Part shown: positions 6,516 through 15,104 of the stretch, piece by piece
Layout: each line of letters starts with the position of its first letter
Numbering within the stretch: the first letter of the stretch is position 1
Origin: an uncultured Bacteroides sp.
GTDB lineage: Bacteria; Bacteroidota; Bacteroidia; Bacteroidales; Bacteroidaceae
Reading direction: 5' to 3'
DNA length: 28,123 nucleotides
Assembly: GCF_910585845.1 (NCBI RefSeq)
Contig: NZ_CAJUHF010000046.1
Span: forward strand, 1 to 28,123
Program-made: the position numbers and the translations under genes
The notes under the pieces: generated by a model
What the model saw: the letters and a program-made list of their open reading frames with translations, nothing else
Databases searched by the model: none
Told to the model about the DNA's origin: nothing

Positions 6516-7114
6516 ATATGTTTAAGAATATATGTATATTAGCATTTGCATCTTTTTTACTGATTTCATGTAGGAAATCTAAAAGTGACAATATTTCCCG
6601 TGCCATAGAAGAGTGGATGGGGAAAGAAATCATCTATCCTTCAATTATGACGTTTCAAACGTTCTTATTGAACAAAGATAATAAGATTGTCGCCATTGGT
6701 AACCCTATCTATAACCCTAAAATAAAAGACCTCTATCTGAAAATCATTCAAGGAGAAGGAATCGGGCAAGAAGGTGAAGACAAGGAAATTCAACCTGAAG
6801 TCACTATAGATAAAACCTCGGTTTTATTTGGAAAATTCGACTGGCAAGAAGAGCAAAAGACAACTTTCACTTTGAAAAATGCAGGTGATAATCCTTTAGT
6901 CATACAAGATGTTACTACCTCTTGCGGATGTACTACCGTGGCTTATTCAAAAGAACCGGTACGACCGGGTAAAGAAACAGTCATAGAGATAGGATATAAG
7001 GCCGAAGACCCCGGATACTTCAATAAGACAATTACGGTGTATTGCAATGCGAAAATATCTCCTTTGACTTTGAAGATTAGCGGGAGTGCAAATGAAATAA
7101 AGAAAGAAATCTAA
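6512..7114 (+). CDS. Shortened DUF1573 lipoprotein without thioredoxin-like region
   Basis: Product of 200 aa with signal and lipobox (L-I-S-C, Cys20), a short piece matching the start of the other DUF1573 lipoproteins, then an abrupt jump at residues about 43-48 to the segment M-T-F-Q-T-F-L-L and the full DUF1573 domain (S-C-G-C-T retained). Compared with the 306- and 297-aa relatives about 100 residues including the CxxC motif are missing, in frame. The DUF1573 part is clearly related to the repeated copies but not identical. Translation is likely coupled to the upstream propeller gene through an ATGA overlap. An internal ATG at 6518 is an alternative start. Confidence 0.8.
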   Translation: MNMFKNICILAFASFLLISCRKSKSDNISRAIEEWMGKEIIYPSIMTFQTFLLNKDNKIVAIGNPIYNPKIKDLYLKIIQGEGIGQEGEDKEIQPEVTIDKTSVLFGKFDWQEEQKTTFTLKNAGDNPLVIQDVTTSCGCTTVAYSKEPVRPGKETVIEIGYKAEDPGYFNKTITVYCNAKISPLTLKISGSANEIKKEI

Positions 7115-7215
7115 ACAGGGATGGATCGTCGGTTAGGCGATGTTCTCCTTCCCAATTTAGTAAGGGTAAATACTAAAACTAATGGACAGGAAAAGATAAT
7201 ACAGTAATAATATTC

Positions 7216-9087
7216 ATGATGAAAGAACATTTATCCATATATGCATTGTTGCTGTTATTGTTGTTTGCTGCATGCAACGGCAATAATAGAAAGTTGGAAT
7301 ATGCATTACAGTTTGCGGGAAATAACCGGGGGGAACTGGAACAGGTGCTTGCTCATTATAAAGACAGCGGACTGAAGTATGAAGCTGCCCGCTTCCTGAT
7401 AGAGAACATGCCGCACTATTATGAGCGGCGGGGAATACCCGTAGATTCGGGAAAGGCAGCCTTGGCAACAGTGGATACAACGGGACTGGTGCTTCCTGCA
7501 CTTGTAGAACGTTGGGGACATCCCGATATGAACATATTGGAGAAGGTATATGATTCACAAGTGATTACTGCCGATTTCCTGATATGCAACATAGACCATG
7601 CGTTCGATGCGTGGAAGTCACGCCCTTGGAACAAATATCTTTCTTTTGAGGATTTTTGTGAATTAATCCTGCCTTACAGAATAGACGATGAACCTCTGGA
7701 AGAGTGGCGTAGCATTTATAAAAAGCGATATGCCTTCTTGCTCGATTCCGTTTATAAAGGAACGGATGTGGTGGAAGCTGCCGCAACGGTAGGAAAATGC
7801 CTGAAGGAAGAAGGATTTGTGTACAACTGGGAGTTCGGGTTACCACATTTGGGGGCGTCCTTCCTGCTTGACCACCGTATGGGGACTTGCGTGGATGCCT
7901 GCGACCTGACCTTGTATGCCATGCGTTCGTTGGGTATTCCGGTCGCGGTAGATTATTACCTGTACAGTTCGGAAACACGTAAGGGACATACATGGAACTC
8001 TGTACGCGATACTACAGGAGCTTTTTGGGGAATGTGGGTAACGGACAAGGAGTGGAAACGTGGGCAGGTGTATCGTGACGGCCGGAAATCGGGCAAGATA
8101 TTCCGTCGGTGCTTTGGTGACCCTTATTATGCGGATGCTTCCGCCGACTACTTTCCCGATACGTTGCGGGTGAAGGTGGCAGCGGAAAGTCCGGAGTACT
8201 TGTTCTTGGGTATCTTCCATCCTAAAAAGAAATGGGTAATTGCCCATGTAGCGGAAGTATGTAATGGAGAAGTGGTCTTCCCCCATGTGGAGCCTGACGC
8301 CATTTATGGTCTATTGGAGAAAAAAGGAGACGGCAGTTTTGCCACTGTAGACTATCCGTTCTATTTTGACGGAAAGTCACCTCATTTTTATGTTCCCGAT
8401 AAAGAAAAGGAAGAGAGCGTAGTCTTGTACCGTAAACATCCCCTGATGGCATGGATAGGTACCTATTTGGATGAGATTCACGGTGCTCGTTTCGACTTTT
8501 CTGATACGGAGGATTTTAAACGTATAAAATACACCTACCAAGTTTCTGACACCCCGAGCGTTTGCTACAACGAAGTGTTGCTTCCTGTACGATTGAAGTG
8601 CCGTTATGTACGTTACCAAGCTATGGAATGTAAGAATACCAACATTGGTGAACTTTTGTTTTGGGAAGAGGGAACAAGACTCTATCCCGTGACTGTGGAA
8701 GGTCCGCCTGCCGAGAATCCAGTGAATGTATCCGGGCGAATGTTTGATGATGATCCACTGACCTATTACAGTACACACTCTCCAGGAGCTACCTTGCTGA
8801 TGGACTTCGGGACTCAAGTGGAAATAGACAGCTTTGTCTTCATTCCACGCAACGATGATAATTTCATCCGTATGGGTGACACCTACGAGCTGTATTATCA
8901 CGATGGCAAAAATGATTGGGTATCATTAGGACAAAAGATAGCTACAAAACCGGAACTGACGTATGACAATCTGCCTCATGGGGCACTATTTCATTTGCGT
9001 TGTCTGACACGTGGTGAAGAAGAACAAGTGTTTCACATAAAAGATGGCAAACAAGTGTTCATTAGTAATTTGAGCTATGTGAGGTAG
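7216..9087 (+). CDS. Transglutaminase-like lipoprotein with discoidin-like C terminus
   Basis: Product of 623 aa. The signal sequence ends in a lipobox (L-F-A-A-C, Cys20). Residues about 180-290 look like a transglutaminase/protease-like fold: G-T-C (C225) followed by G-H-T-W-N (H258), consistent with a Cys-His-Asp site; the Asp is probably D265. Residues about 470-600 resemble an F5/8 type C (discoidin) domain with R-Y-V-R-Y and N-I-G-E-L. Members of this fold can act as cysteine proteases or amidases; the substrate is unknown. GC content is higher than in the cassette before it, so it may not belong to the same transfer unit. ATG codons at 7216 and 7219 are both possible starts. Confidence 0.75.
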   Translation: MMKEHLSIYALLLLLLFAACNGNNRKLEYALQFAGNNRGELEQVLAHYKDSGLKYEAARFLIENMPHYYERRGIPVDSGKAALATVDTTGLVLPALVERWGHPDMNILEKVYDSQVITADFLICNIDHAFDAWKSRPWNKYLSFEDFCELILPYRIDDEPLEEWRSIYKKRYAFLLDSVYKGTDVVEAAATVGKCLKEEGFVYNWEFGLPHLGASFLLDHRMGTCVDACDLTLYAMRSLGIPVAVDYYLYSSETRKGHTWNSVRDTTGAFWGMWVTDKEWKRGQVYRDGRKSGKIFRRCFGDPYYADASADYFPDTLRVKVAAESPEYLFLGIFHPKKKWVIAHVAEVCNGEVVFPHVEPDAIYGLLEKKGDGSFATVDYPFYFDGKSPHFYVPDKEKEESVVLYRKHPLMAWIGTYLDEIHGARFDFSDTEDFKRIKYTYQVSDTPSVCYNEVLLPVRLKCRYVRYQAMECKNTNIGELLFWEEGTRLYPVTVEGPPAENPVNVSGRMFDDDPLTYYSTHSPGATLLMDFGTQVEIDSFVFIPRNDDNFIRMGDTYELYYHDGKNDWVSLGQKIATKPELTYDNLPHGALFHLRCLTRGEEEQVFHIKDGKQVFISNLSYVR

Positions 9088-9129
9088 ATACAGGTAATAG
9101 TATGAACAGGGTTATAATTAGATAAACGG

Positions 9130-10020
9130 ATGAATATAAATATATCCTTGAGGAGATTTATCGATTGGGTAATTAACCTTTGTTTCTGGTTATGCGGCTT
9201 CATCGTAGTATGGCTGTTTGCGCAAGTCTTTTGCGTGACCTCTTTCCATATCCCGACCGATTCGATGGAACCGATATTGGAGCCAGGCGACGTGATTATG
9301 GTGGATAAACTGACCTATGGGGCAAGGCTCTTCAATGTGGTGGACGCCGTGGAAGGGAAGCAGGTAAAGATCAGACGCATGCCGGGTATGGGCAGCATCA
9401 AAAGGAATGACGTGGTTGTGTTCAATTATCCCTGTCCCAAGAAGTGGAGGCGGATTGAGATGGACGTGATGCAGTATTATGTAAAACGGTGCATGGCATT
9501 GCCGGGAGACACGTTCCGCATCGTGAACGGGCATTATCGGGTGGCAGGCTATGCCGGGATATTAGGGTGTACGGATGCGCAGGAGAGGTTCATGACGTTG
9601 ATAGAGGAGCGGGGATTTTCAGATGATACGGTAGGTGTGAGGGCCTATCCCGAAGATTCCCTGATAGGCTGGACGGTAAAGGAGTTCGGTCCGCTGTATA
9701 TTCCCAAAGCCGGCGATACCATCACAATGGACAGCCGGAATGCAAGGCTCTACAGGAACATGGTGGAGTGGGAACAAAGCAAGAACCTCCGGTATGAAGG
9801 GGAAAACGTCTACTTGGGCGACAGCCTCATCACCGCATATCGCTTCTTGAAGAATTACTATTTCGTGGCAGGTGACAAAGCGGAGAATTCGAGGGATTCC
9901 CGCTACTGGGGCTTGTTGCCGGAAGAGTATATCGTGGGCAAGGCCGTTCGGGTATGGAAATCCACTGACCGTAGGACAGGCAAGAGACGATGGGACAGGA
10001 CATTTAAAAAGATCGAATAG
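9130..10020 (+). CDS. lepB: Signal peptidase I
   Basis: Product of 296 aa with one N-terminal membrane segment (residues about 12-35). Catalytic Ser is in P-T-D-S-M-E-P (S45) and the general-base Lys in Y-V-K-R-C-M-A-L-P-G-D (K119). The last conserved box is present as G-D-K-A-E-N-S-R-D-S-R-Y-W-G, slightly altered from the common G-D-N-x-x-N-S form. It would cut signal peptides after small-x-small motifs on the periplasmic side. It lies 42 bases after the transglutaminase-like gene and near the NVEALA peptides, whose conserved block ends in A-L-A. It may be an accessory copy rather than the housekeeping enzyme; this cannot be decided from the window. Confidence 0.9.
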   Translation: MNINISLRRFIDWVINLCFWLCGFIVVWLFAQVFCVTSFHIPTDSMEPILEPGDVIMVDKLTYGARLFNVVDAVEGKQVKIRRMPGMGSIKRNDVVVFNYPCPKKWRRIEMDVMQYYVKRCMALPGDTFRIVNGHYRVAGYAGILGCTDAQERFMTLIEERGFSDDTVGVRAYPEDSLIGWTVKEFGPLYIPKAGDTITMDSRNARLYRNMVEWEQSKNLRYEGENVYLGDSLITAYRFLKNYYFVAGDKAENSRDSRYWGLLPEEYIVGKAVRVWKSTDRRTGKRRWDRTFKKIE

Positions 10021-10061
10021 TTTTTGGATTCAAAAACTCACAAACTTAAAAACTCAAAAAT

Positions 10062-10499
10062 ATGGATAGGTCTGAAAACAACTGGAACGCTTGCCTGTTG
10101 TACCGCAACAAGCAACTGACCAAGCAATTGAAGGAATATCAGGAGGTATCGTCATTGACGGGAGGCTCTTCTTCTCAGATGGTGGCGATGGGGCAATTGA
10201 TGCGCCTCCGTCAAAATCCCTCATACGGCATTATAAAGGATGAATCGGAATGGAAGAACCTGTTTGCCGTGATAGACCTGTTCTATGGCGGTTGCCTGTC
10301 CGACGAACTGGCGCCTTTCCCTTTGGGTGAACAGGAGATCAAGATATGCTATCTGCTACGGGCGCGGATGGGCAACAAGGCGATCTCCCTGCTTTTCAAT
10401 ATCCTTCCTGTGTCTGTGATAAAAGCCAAGCAGCGCATCAAGAACAAGATCGGCCTGTCAAGCACGGACAGCCTGGACAAGTATATACAACAACGTTGA
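10062..10499 (+). CDS. Small protein with C-terminal helix-turn-helix
   Basis: Product of 145 aa without a signal peptide. Residues about 15-65 are Gln/Leu-rich and likely helical. Residues about 88-140 look like a sigma-region-4 or LuxR-type DNA-binding segment (L-G-E-Q-E-I-K-I-C-Y-L-L then S-V-I-K-A-K-Q-R-I-K-N-K-I-G). No receiver or sensor domain is present. It is 41 bases after the signal peptidase gene and probably in the same transcript, so it may regulate this locus (inference). Confidence 0.55.
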   Translation: MDRSENNWNACLLYRNKQLTKQLKEYQEVSSLTGGSSSQMVAMGQLMRLRQNPSYGIIKDESEWKNLFAVIDLFYGGCLSDELAPFPLGEQEIKICYLLRARMGNKAISLLFNILPVSVIKAKQRIKNKIGLSSTDSLDKYIQQR

Positions 10500-10514
10500 C
10501 ATCGGGAGGGCATT

Positions 10515-10679
10515 ATGGGAAAGAAATGGGTATATACGGAAAAGAAATGGATATATACGGAAAAGAAATGGATATATACGGGAGAGAGGTGGATATATAC
10601 AGGAAAGAGATGGATATATGATATCGGAGAAATTACAGTCATAGCCTTGCAATCCGTTATGAACGATGTGGTTAAATAG
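10515..10679 (+). CDS. Possible 54-aa ORF made of heptapeptide repeats
   Basis: A frame from ATG 10515 to TAG 10677-10679 starts 15 bases after the stop of the HTH gene. Five repeats of seven residues (form K-K-W-I-Y-T-E, with K/R and E/G changes) are followed by a 19-residue unique tail. The repeat DNA is open in other frames too, so coding is uncertain. Confidence 0.25.
   Translation: MGKKWVYTEKKWIYTEKKWIYTGERWIYTGKRWIYDIGEITVIALQSVMNDVVK
10517..10621. repeat. Five tandem 21-bp repeats
   Basis: Units begin at 10517, 10538, 10559, 10580 and 10601, each 21 bases. The core is a run of G/A followed by TGGATATATAC. The second and third units are identical; the others carry one to several changes. 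The period equals two helical turns as well as seven codons. Confidence 0.95.
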
Positions 10680-10785
10680 GTCTGAAAGAACAGACAACCT
10701 AAAAAAAGTATTCAAAAAAGTAAGAGTGGAATGAAGTATACACAGACTTAATTTTGCAAAGGGAATGTGTGAAAGATAGGCAATG

Positions 10786-10819
10786 TGTTGTCTAATCTTA
10801 CAGTTTTTCAGTAACTTTG
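10786..10819 (+). promoter_or_regulatory. Promoter for the DUF4348-like gene
   Basis: TTG at 10788-10790 and TAACTTTG at 10812-10819 are spaced 21 bases apart, fitting the Bacteroides consensus. The start codon is 36 bases downstream. A second -7-like TAATTTTG is at 10749-10756 without a visible -33 element. Confidence 0.55.
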
Positions 10820-10855
10820 CCGCCGATTTCTAAACTACATGACATTATAAAATAG

Positions 10856-11371
10856 ATGAAGGCTATTCACTTTGTTTTTTGTCTTTTCGCGGTGTTCCAG
10901 TTGGCGACGGCGAGTGGCCGGGCTACCGCGGCTAATGAAGACTTCCGGACATTCCTCAGGAAGTTTACTTCGAGTGCCTCTTTTCAGTATTCCCGTATTC
11001 AGTTTCCGTTGAAGTCTCCCATTGTCCTGCTGGAAGAGGATGGCGAAAAAGAACGGACTTTCCCCTTTACGCGCGATAAGTGGGCATTGCTGGGCGAGGA
11101 TGCATTTAAGGAGGAACACATTACGGAAGAAGAGGGAGGCACGTATATTTCCCACTTCACGGTGGACACTGCCGAACGTAAAGAGTTTGAAGCCGGGTAT
11201 GAGGAATCGGAATCATCCTTGCGTGTCGTCTTTGAATTGATAGGCGGCAAGTGGTACCTTACCGATTGCTATACCGACTGGTATAATTTCGACCTTCCTA
11301 TCAACGAACTGCCCGAAACCATCAGCACGATAGCGGAAGAAAACAAGGCGTTTGAAGAGATGCATCCTTAG
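10856..11371 (+). CDS. DUF4348-like secreted protein
   Basis: Product of 171 aa with an N-terminal signal peptide (hydrophobic residues 4-18, likely cut in the A-T-A-A region about residue 26). The mature part begins with D-F-R-T-F-L-R-K-F and continues F-Q-Y-S-R-I-x-F-P-L-K-S-P-I, a stretch I associate with Bacteroides DUF4348 proteins, whose function is unknown. It ends in G-G-K-W-Y-L-T-D-C-Y, the kind of pattern seen in small NTF2-like folds. It has its own promoter and lies between the signal peptidase cluster and the polysaccharide genes; a link to either is not evident. Confidence 0.6.
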   Translation: MKAIHFVFCLFAVFQLATASGRATAANEDFRTFLRKFTSSASFQYSRIQFPLKSPIVLLEEDGEKERTFPFTRDKWALLGEDAFKEEHITEEEGGTYISHFTVDTAERKEFEAGYEESESSLRVVFELIGGKWYLTDCYTDWYNFDLPINELPETISTIAEENKAFEEMHP

Positions 11372-11466
11372 CGAAGGAAGAAAGTGCTTTTTGCCGATCA
11401 ATGCACTAAAATATACCTTTTTCGTACGATTTATGTGCCTTTTCCTTTAAAGAATGCCGTTTCTTT

Positions 11467-11482
11467 GCAATATCGAAATATT
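11467..11482. promoter_or_regulatory. Short palindrome before the DUF6250 remnant
   Basis: CAATAT and ATATTG flank the four bases CGAA, 22 bases before the next start codon. It could be an operator or a small hairpin. Support is only the symmetry. Confidence 0.3.
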
Positions 11483-11504
11483 GTGAACGAAACTAATATC
11501 AGAA

Positions 11505-11979
11505 ATGACACATTCATCATTCATACAAATTCTGTGGAAATTCCTTTTCCTAATCTTTCCTTGCACTTTGTTGGCGCAGGAACGTATGTCATTAGGGCAT
11601 TGGGTAGCTGAAGATCAGTCGGGGCTAATGGATTTTACCATCCGTGAAGATACCTTGGAACTTATTGTTCCCGAAGGGCTTACCTTATGGTATAAAGACC
11701 GCTTGACCGGTGATTATGAAATCAGTTACTATATTTGCACTGTGATGAACGGTGGTGAGCACGACCGCCTTAGTGACATGAACTGTTTTTGGGCGGCAAA
11801 TGACCCGAAGCATCCCGGTGAACTTTTTGCTCGCGCCACTTGGCGTAATGGGGTCTTTCGCAACTATAATACTCTGAATCTTTTTTATGTAGGCTATGGA
11901 GGCAATCGCTCTCCGTCTTTTGCAAAATCATGTCCGTTTCACGGGCTTCCGAATCGAATACTTAAATTCAACCTATTAA
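11505..11979 (+). pseudogene. DUF6250-type secreted protein with internal deletion
   Basis: The frame starts with a signal peptide (ending near L-L-A-Q-E) and reads like the first half of a DUF6250 protein through N-L-F-Y-V-G-Y-G-G-N. After 11906 the reading frame no longer makes sense, but one frame over, from 11908, it encodes L-R-L-L-Q-N-H-V-R-F-T-G-F-R-I-E-Y-L-N-S-T-Y and a TAA at 11977-11979, which looks like the normal C terminus of the same family. So the middle part was lost and the reading frame shifted. The shifted frame would end at 11993 after about 29 nonsense residues. The family is common in polysaccharide utilisation loci. Confidence 0.65.
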
Positions 11980-11989
11980 TACCTACACC

Positions 11990-14900
11990 ATGATGACGAA
12001 ACTTAATTTGATGAAACCTATCTTTGTTACTGTATGTGTCTTGCTGTGTTCCTTCAGTCTGTCGGCGCAAGTTGTAAAAAATGAACGGTTATTGTCTTTT
12101 GAAGGTCCGGAACTTCCTGCCGGACTGGATGCAACGAAAGCCACCTTAGGCATTAGTGACCAACATTATAAAGACGGTACACACAGCCTGCGCTGGACCT
12201 TTGAACCCGGTTCCGTGCTTTCCCTTCAGCGCGACTTGCAATTTGAGCAGAAAGATCCCACTGGAAAAGATTTATATCTTTCCGCTTTTATTGTATGGGT
12301 GTATAATGCGAAGGCACAAGATACTACCATCCAATTTGAATTCTTGAAGGACGGTAAGAAATGTACTTCTTTCCCTTTCGGCATCAATTTCACCGGTTGG
12401 CGTGCTGCCTGGGTGTGCTACGAGCGTGATATGCAAGGTACTCCCGAACCCGGAATGAACGAACTGCGTATCGTGGCTCCGGATGTGAAAGGCGAATTAT
12501 TCATCGACCATCTGATAACTGCCAGTAAAGTAGATGCCCGTCAGCAAACGGCCGACGTACAGGTTCCTTTCGTCAATAAAGGAACAACAAACCACTGGCT
12601 TGTGATCTACGAACACTCTCTGTGGAAGCCGGAAATCGCTCTGACTCCGGTTACGGAAGAGAACAGGAAAGATATGCAACTGGTGGAAAAGCGTTTCCGC
12701 GATATGCTCTATACCCCTTCCAAACTGTCGAAGAAGGAGCTGGAAACCATCCGTAAGAAATATGACTTCTATGGAATAACGTATAAGGATGGAGTTGTGA
12801 GCGGTCTGCCCATTTTCATGGTGCGGCAGGCAGAGGCCTACGAACGTATGTATCCGGACTGGGATAAAGGTATGTTCACTAAACTGGGCATGGAGATGAA
12901 CGAGTATTTCAACCTGATGCGCCGGATAGCTTATGCCTACAACAATGCCTCAGAGGCGGCAGTGAAGGACGAACTGAAACAGAAATTCCTGGCGATGTAC
13001 GACCATATTACCGACCAAGGGGTGGCATATGGCAGTTGCTGGGGAAATATCCACCACTACGGATACAGTATGCGTGGTCTGTATGTGGCATATTTCCTGA
13101 TGAAAGACGTTTTGCGTGAAACCGGTAAGTTGGATGAGGCCGAGCGCACCTTGCGCTGGTATGCCATCACTAATGAGGTTTATCCCAAACCTACGGTCAA
13201 CGGTATTGACATAGACTCTTTCAATACGCAGACACAGGGCCGTATGGCAAGTATTCTGATTATGGAAGATACGCCTGAGAAGTTGCAATACCTCCGTTCT
13301 TTCTCCCGCTGGATAGACTACGGTTGTCGTCCGGCACAGGGACTGGCAGGTTCTTTCAAGAAAGACGGAGCTTGTTTCCATCACCGTAATAACTATCCGG
13401 CTTATGCTGTGGGCGGCCTCGATGGTGCTACGAATATGATTTATCTGTTGAGCGGAACAGAATTTAAAGTTTCTCAGCTGGCGCACGAGACGGTGAAGAA
13501 AGTGCTGCTCACTATGCGTTTCTACTGTAACTTCAAGCAATGGTCCCTCTCCATGTCGGGACGTCATCCTAATGGGAAGGGACAATTGATTCCTGTACAA
13601 TACGCCACTCTGGCATTGGCGGGCACCCCTGACGGAAAACAAGAGTATGATCCGGAACTGGCTGCGGCTTATCTGCGTTTCGCCTCGCGCATGGAAACTC
13701 TTGATAAGAATGCTCCGGATTATCTTCCGAAGTCGTCCACTGCCCGCGAACTGGAGTTGAAAAAACTGTTTGAGGCGCAAGGTTTCCGTCCCGAACCCGA
13801 CCCACAAGGCAATCTGTTTTTAGGCTATGGTTGTGTTTCAGTGCAACGCCGGGATAATTGGGCAGCTGTGGTACGCGGACATTCCCGTTACCTTTGGGCA
13901 GCGGAACATTACTTGGATGCCAACTTCTACGGTCGTTATCTGGCTCACGGAAGTATGCAGATATTAACCGGAAAACCCGATGAAATGGTGACTTTTGCAA
14001 CCAGCGGCTGGCAAGAAGCCGGTTTCGACTGGAACCGTTTCCCCGGTACGACAACCATTCATTTACCCTACGAGCAGCTTCGCGCAAAGGTGATGAATGT
14101 GGACATTTTCTCCGGTATGGAGGAGATGCTCTATTCTGATGAAGCATTTGCCGGTGGCTTGTCGCAGGCACGGCTGAACGGTAACTTCGGGATGAAATTG
14201 CACGAACATGATAAGTACAACGGCTCGCATCGCGCCCGTAAGTCTTATCACTTCTTCGACGGAACGATTGTCTGTCTCGGCACGGATATAGAGAATATGA
14301 ATGAAGAATTCCCCACGGAGACTACCGTCTTTCAGTTGGCTGCTGTCACTCCCGAAATGCATCAGTATTGGGAGGCTTTCAAGAGCGACGGTCAGACGTA
14401 TATCGATCCTAACGGTGTGGGCTATTATCTATCGAAAAAGTCGATGAAAGCGGCAAAATATGAGAAAAACTTCCCGCAAGTTACCGTAGGGGAACGCAAT
14501 CCGAAGCCTACTTCCGGTGACTGGGTTTCGTTGGTGCTCGAACATGGAAAGGCTCCCAAGGGTGCTTCTTATGAATATGCTGTCCTACCACGTACGAATG
14601 AAGCGGCTCTGAAAGCGTTTGCCCGTAAACCGACTTATAGAGTTTTGCAACAAGATGGCAATGCGCATATTGTGCGTTCCCTGACGGATAACTTGACGTC
14701 TTATGTACTTTTTGAAACTCCGCAGGCATTGCCGAAAGAGGGCTTGTTGCAGAAGGCCGATACTTCCTGCCTTGTTATGATACGCGAGGACAAAGGCAAG
14801 CTCTTGTTGACCGTTGCCCAACCGGACCTGGCGCTTTATCGCGGTCCGAGTGATGAAGCCTTTGATCAGGATGGTAAGCGCAAGGAGCGTAGCATCTATT

Positions 14901-15076
14901 CTCGTCCTTGGATTGACAATGACAGCGGTGAGATACCTGTGACAGTTACATTGAAAGGCGAATGGAAGGTGGCTGAGACTCCTTATTGCAAGGTCGTTTC
15001 TAAGGATAAGAATCAGACTGTTCTGCGTTTTGTATGTAAAGACGCAGCCAGCTTTGATGTGGAGTTGAAGAAATAA
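11990..15076 (+). CDS. Polysaccharide lyase family 8, chondroitin ABC lyase-like
   Basis: Product of 1028 aa, close to the length of known chondroitin sulfate ABC lyases. Signal peptide (cut near S-A-Q, residue 27), N-terminal beta-sandwich region (about 28-190), alpha/alpha toroid catalytic region (about 215-570), then the PL8 beta-sandwich regions to the C terminus. Catalytic-type residues match the family pattern: His465 and Tyr472 in F-H-H-R-N-N-Y-P-A-Y, Arg525 in S-G-R-H-P, and a candidate Glu639. PL8 enzymes cleave uronic-acid polysaccharides such as chondroitin, dermatan or hyaluronan by beta-elimination. It is followed after 28 bases by a sulfatase, probably in one transcript. ATGs at 11993 and 12011 are alternative starts. 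Confidence 0.88.
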   Translation: MMTKLNLMKPIFVTVCVLLCSFSLSAQVVKNERLLSFEGPELPAGLDATKATLGISDQHYKDGTHSLRWTFEPGSVLSLQRDLQFEQKDPTGKDLYLSAFIVWVYNAKAQDTTIQFEFLKDGKKCTSFPFGINFTGWRAAWVCYERDMQGTPEPGMNELRIVAPDVKGELFIDHLITASKVDARQQTADVQVPFVNKGTTNHWLVIYEHSLWKPEIALTPVTEENRKDMQLVEKRFRDMLYTPSKLSKKELETIRKKYDFYGITYKDGVVSGLPIFMVRQAEAYERMYPDWDKGMFTKLGMEMNEYFNLMRRIAYAYNNASEAAVKDELKQKFLAMYDHITDQGVAYGSCWGNIHHYGYSMRGLYVAYFLMKDVLRETGKLDEAERTLRWYAITNEVYPKPTVNGIDIDSFNTQTQGRMASILIMEDTPEKLQYLRSFSRWIDYGCRPAQGLAGSFKKDGACFHHRNNYPAYAVGGLDGATNMIYLLSGTEFKVSQLAHETVKKVLLTMRFYCNFKQWSLSMSGRHPNGKGQLIPVQYATLALAGTPDGKQEYDPELAAAYLRFASRMETLDKNAPDYLPKSSTARELELKKLFEAQGFRPEPDPQGNLFLGYGCVSVQRRDNWAAVVRGHSRYLWAAEHYLDANFYGRYLAHGSMQILTGKPDEMVTFATSGWQEAGFDWNRFPGTTTIHLPYEQLRAKVMNVDIFSGMEEMLYSDEAFAGGLSQARLNGNFGMKLHEHDKYNGSHRARKSYHFFDGTIVCLGTDIENMNEEFPTETTVFQLAAVTPEMHQYWEAFKSDGQTYIDPNGVGYYLSKKSMKAAKYEKNFPQVTVGERNPKPTSGDWVSLVLEHGKAPKGASYEYAVLPRTNEAALKAFARKPTYRVLQQDGNAHIVRSLTDNLTSYVLFETPQALPKEGLLQKADTSCLVMIREDKGKLLLTVAQPDLALYRGPSDEAFDQDGKRKERSIYSRPWIDNDSGEIPVTVTLKGEWKVAETPYCKVVSKDKNQTVLRFVCKDAASFDVELKK

Positions 15077-15104
15077 TGAACTTAGTCTTTACAATAGAAC
15101 TGTG

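Noticed and set aside
7115..7215. Fourth copy of the cassette intergenic element after the short DUF1573 gene
   Set aside because: Only about a dozen bases after the stop resemble the element; the promoter and stem-loop parts are absent.
10517..10621. CRISPR or origin iterons
   Set aside because: Contiguous 21-bp units without spacers; no replication gene nearby, and the location is chromosomal-looking.
10346..10621. 91-codon plus-strand frame overlapping the end of the HTH gene
   Set aside because: It overlaps the HTH gene in another frame and its repeats are explained by the 21-bp array.
12950..13807. 285-codon frame antisense to the first PL8 lyase
   Set aside because: It lies wholly within a well-supported lyase gene and has no protein-family features.
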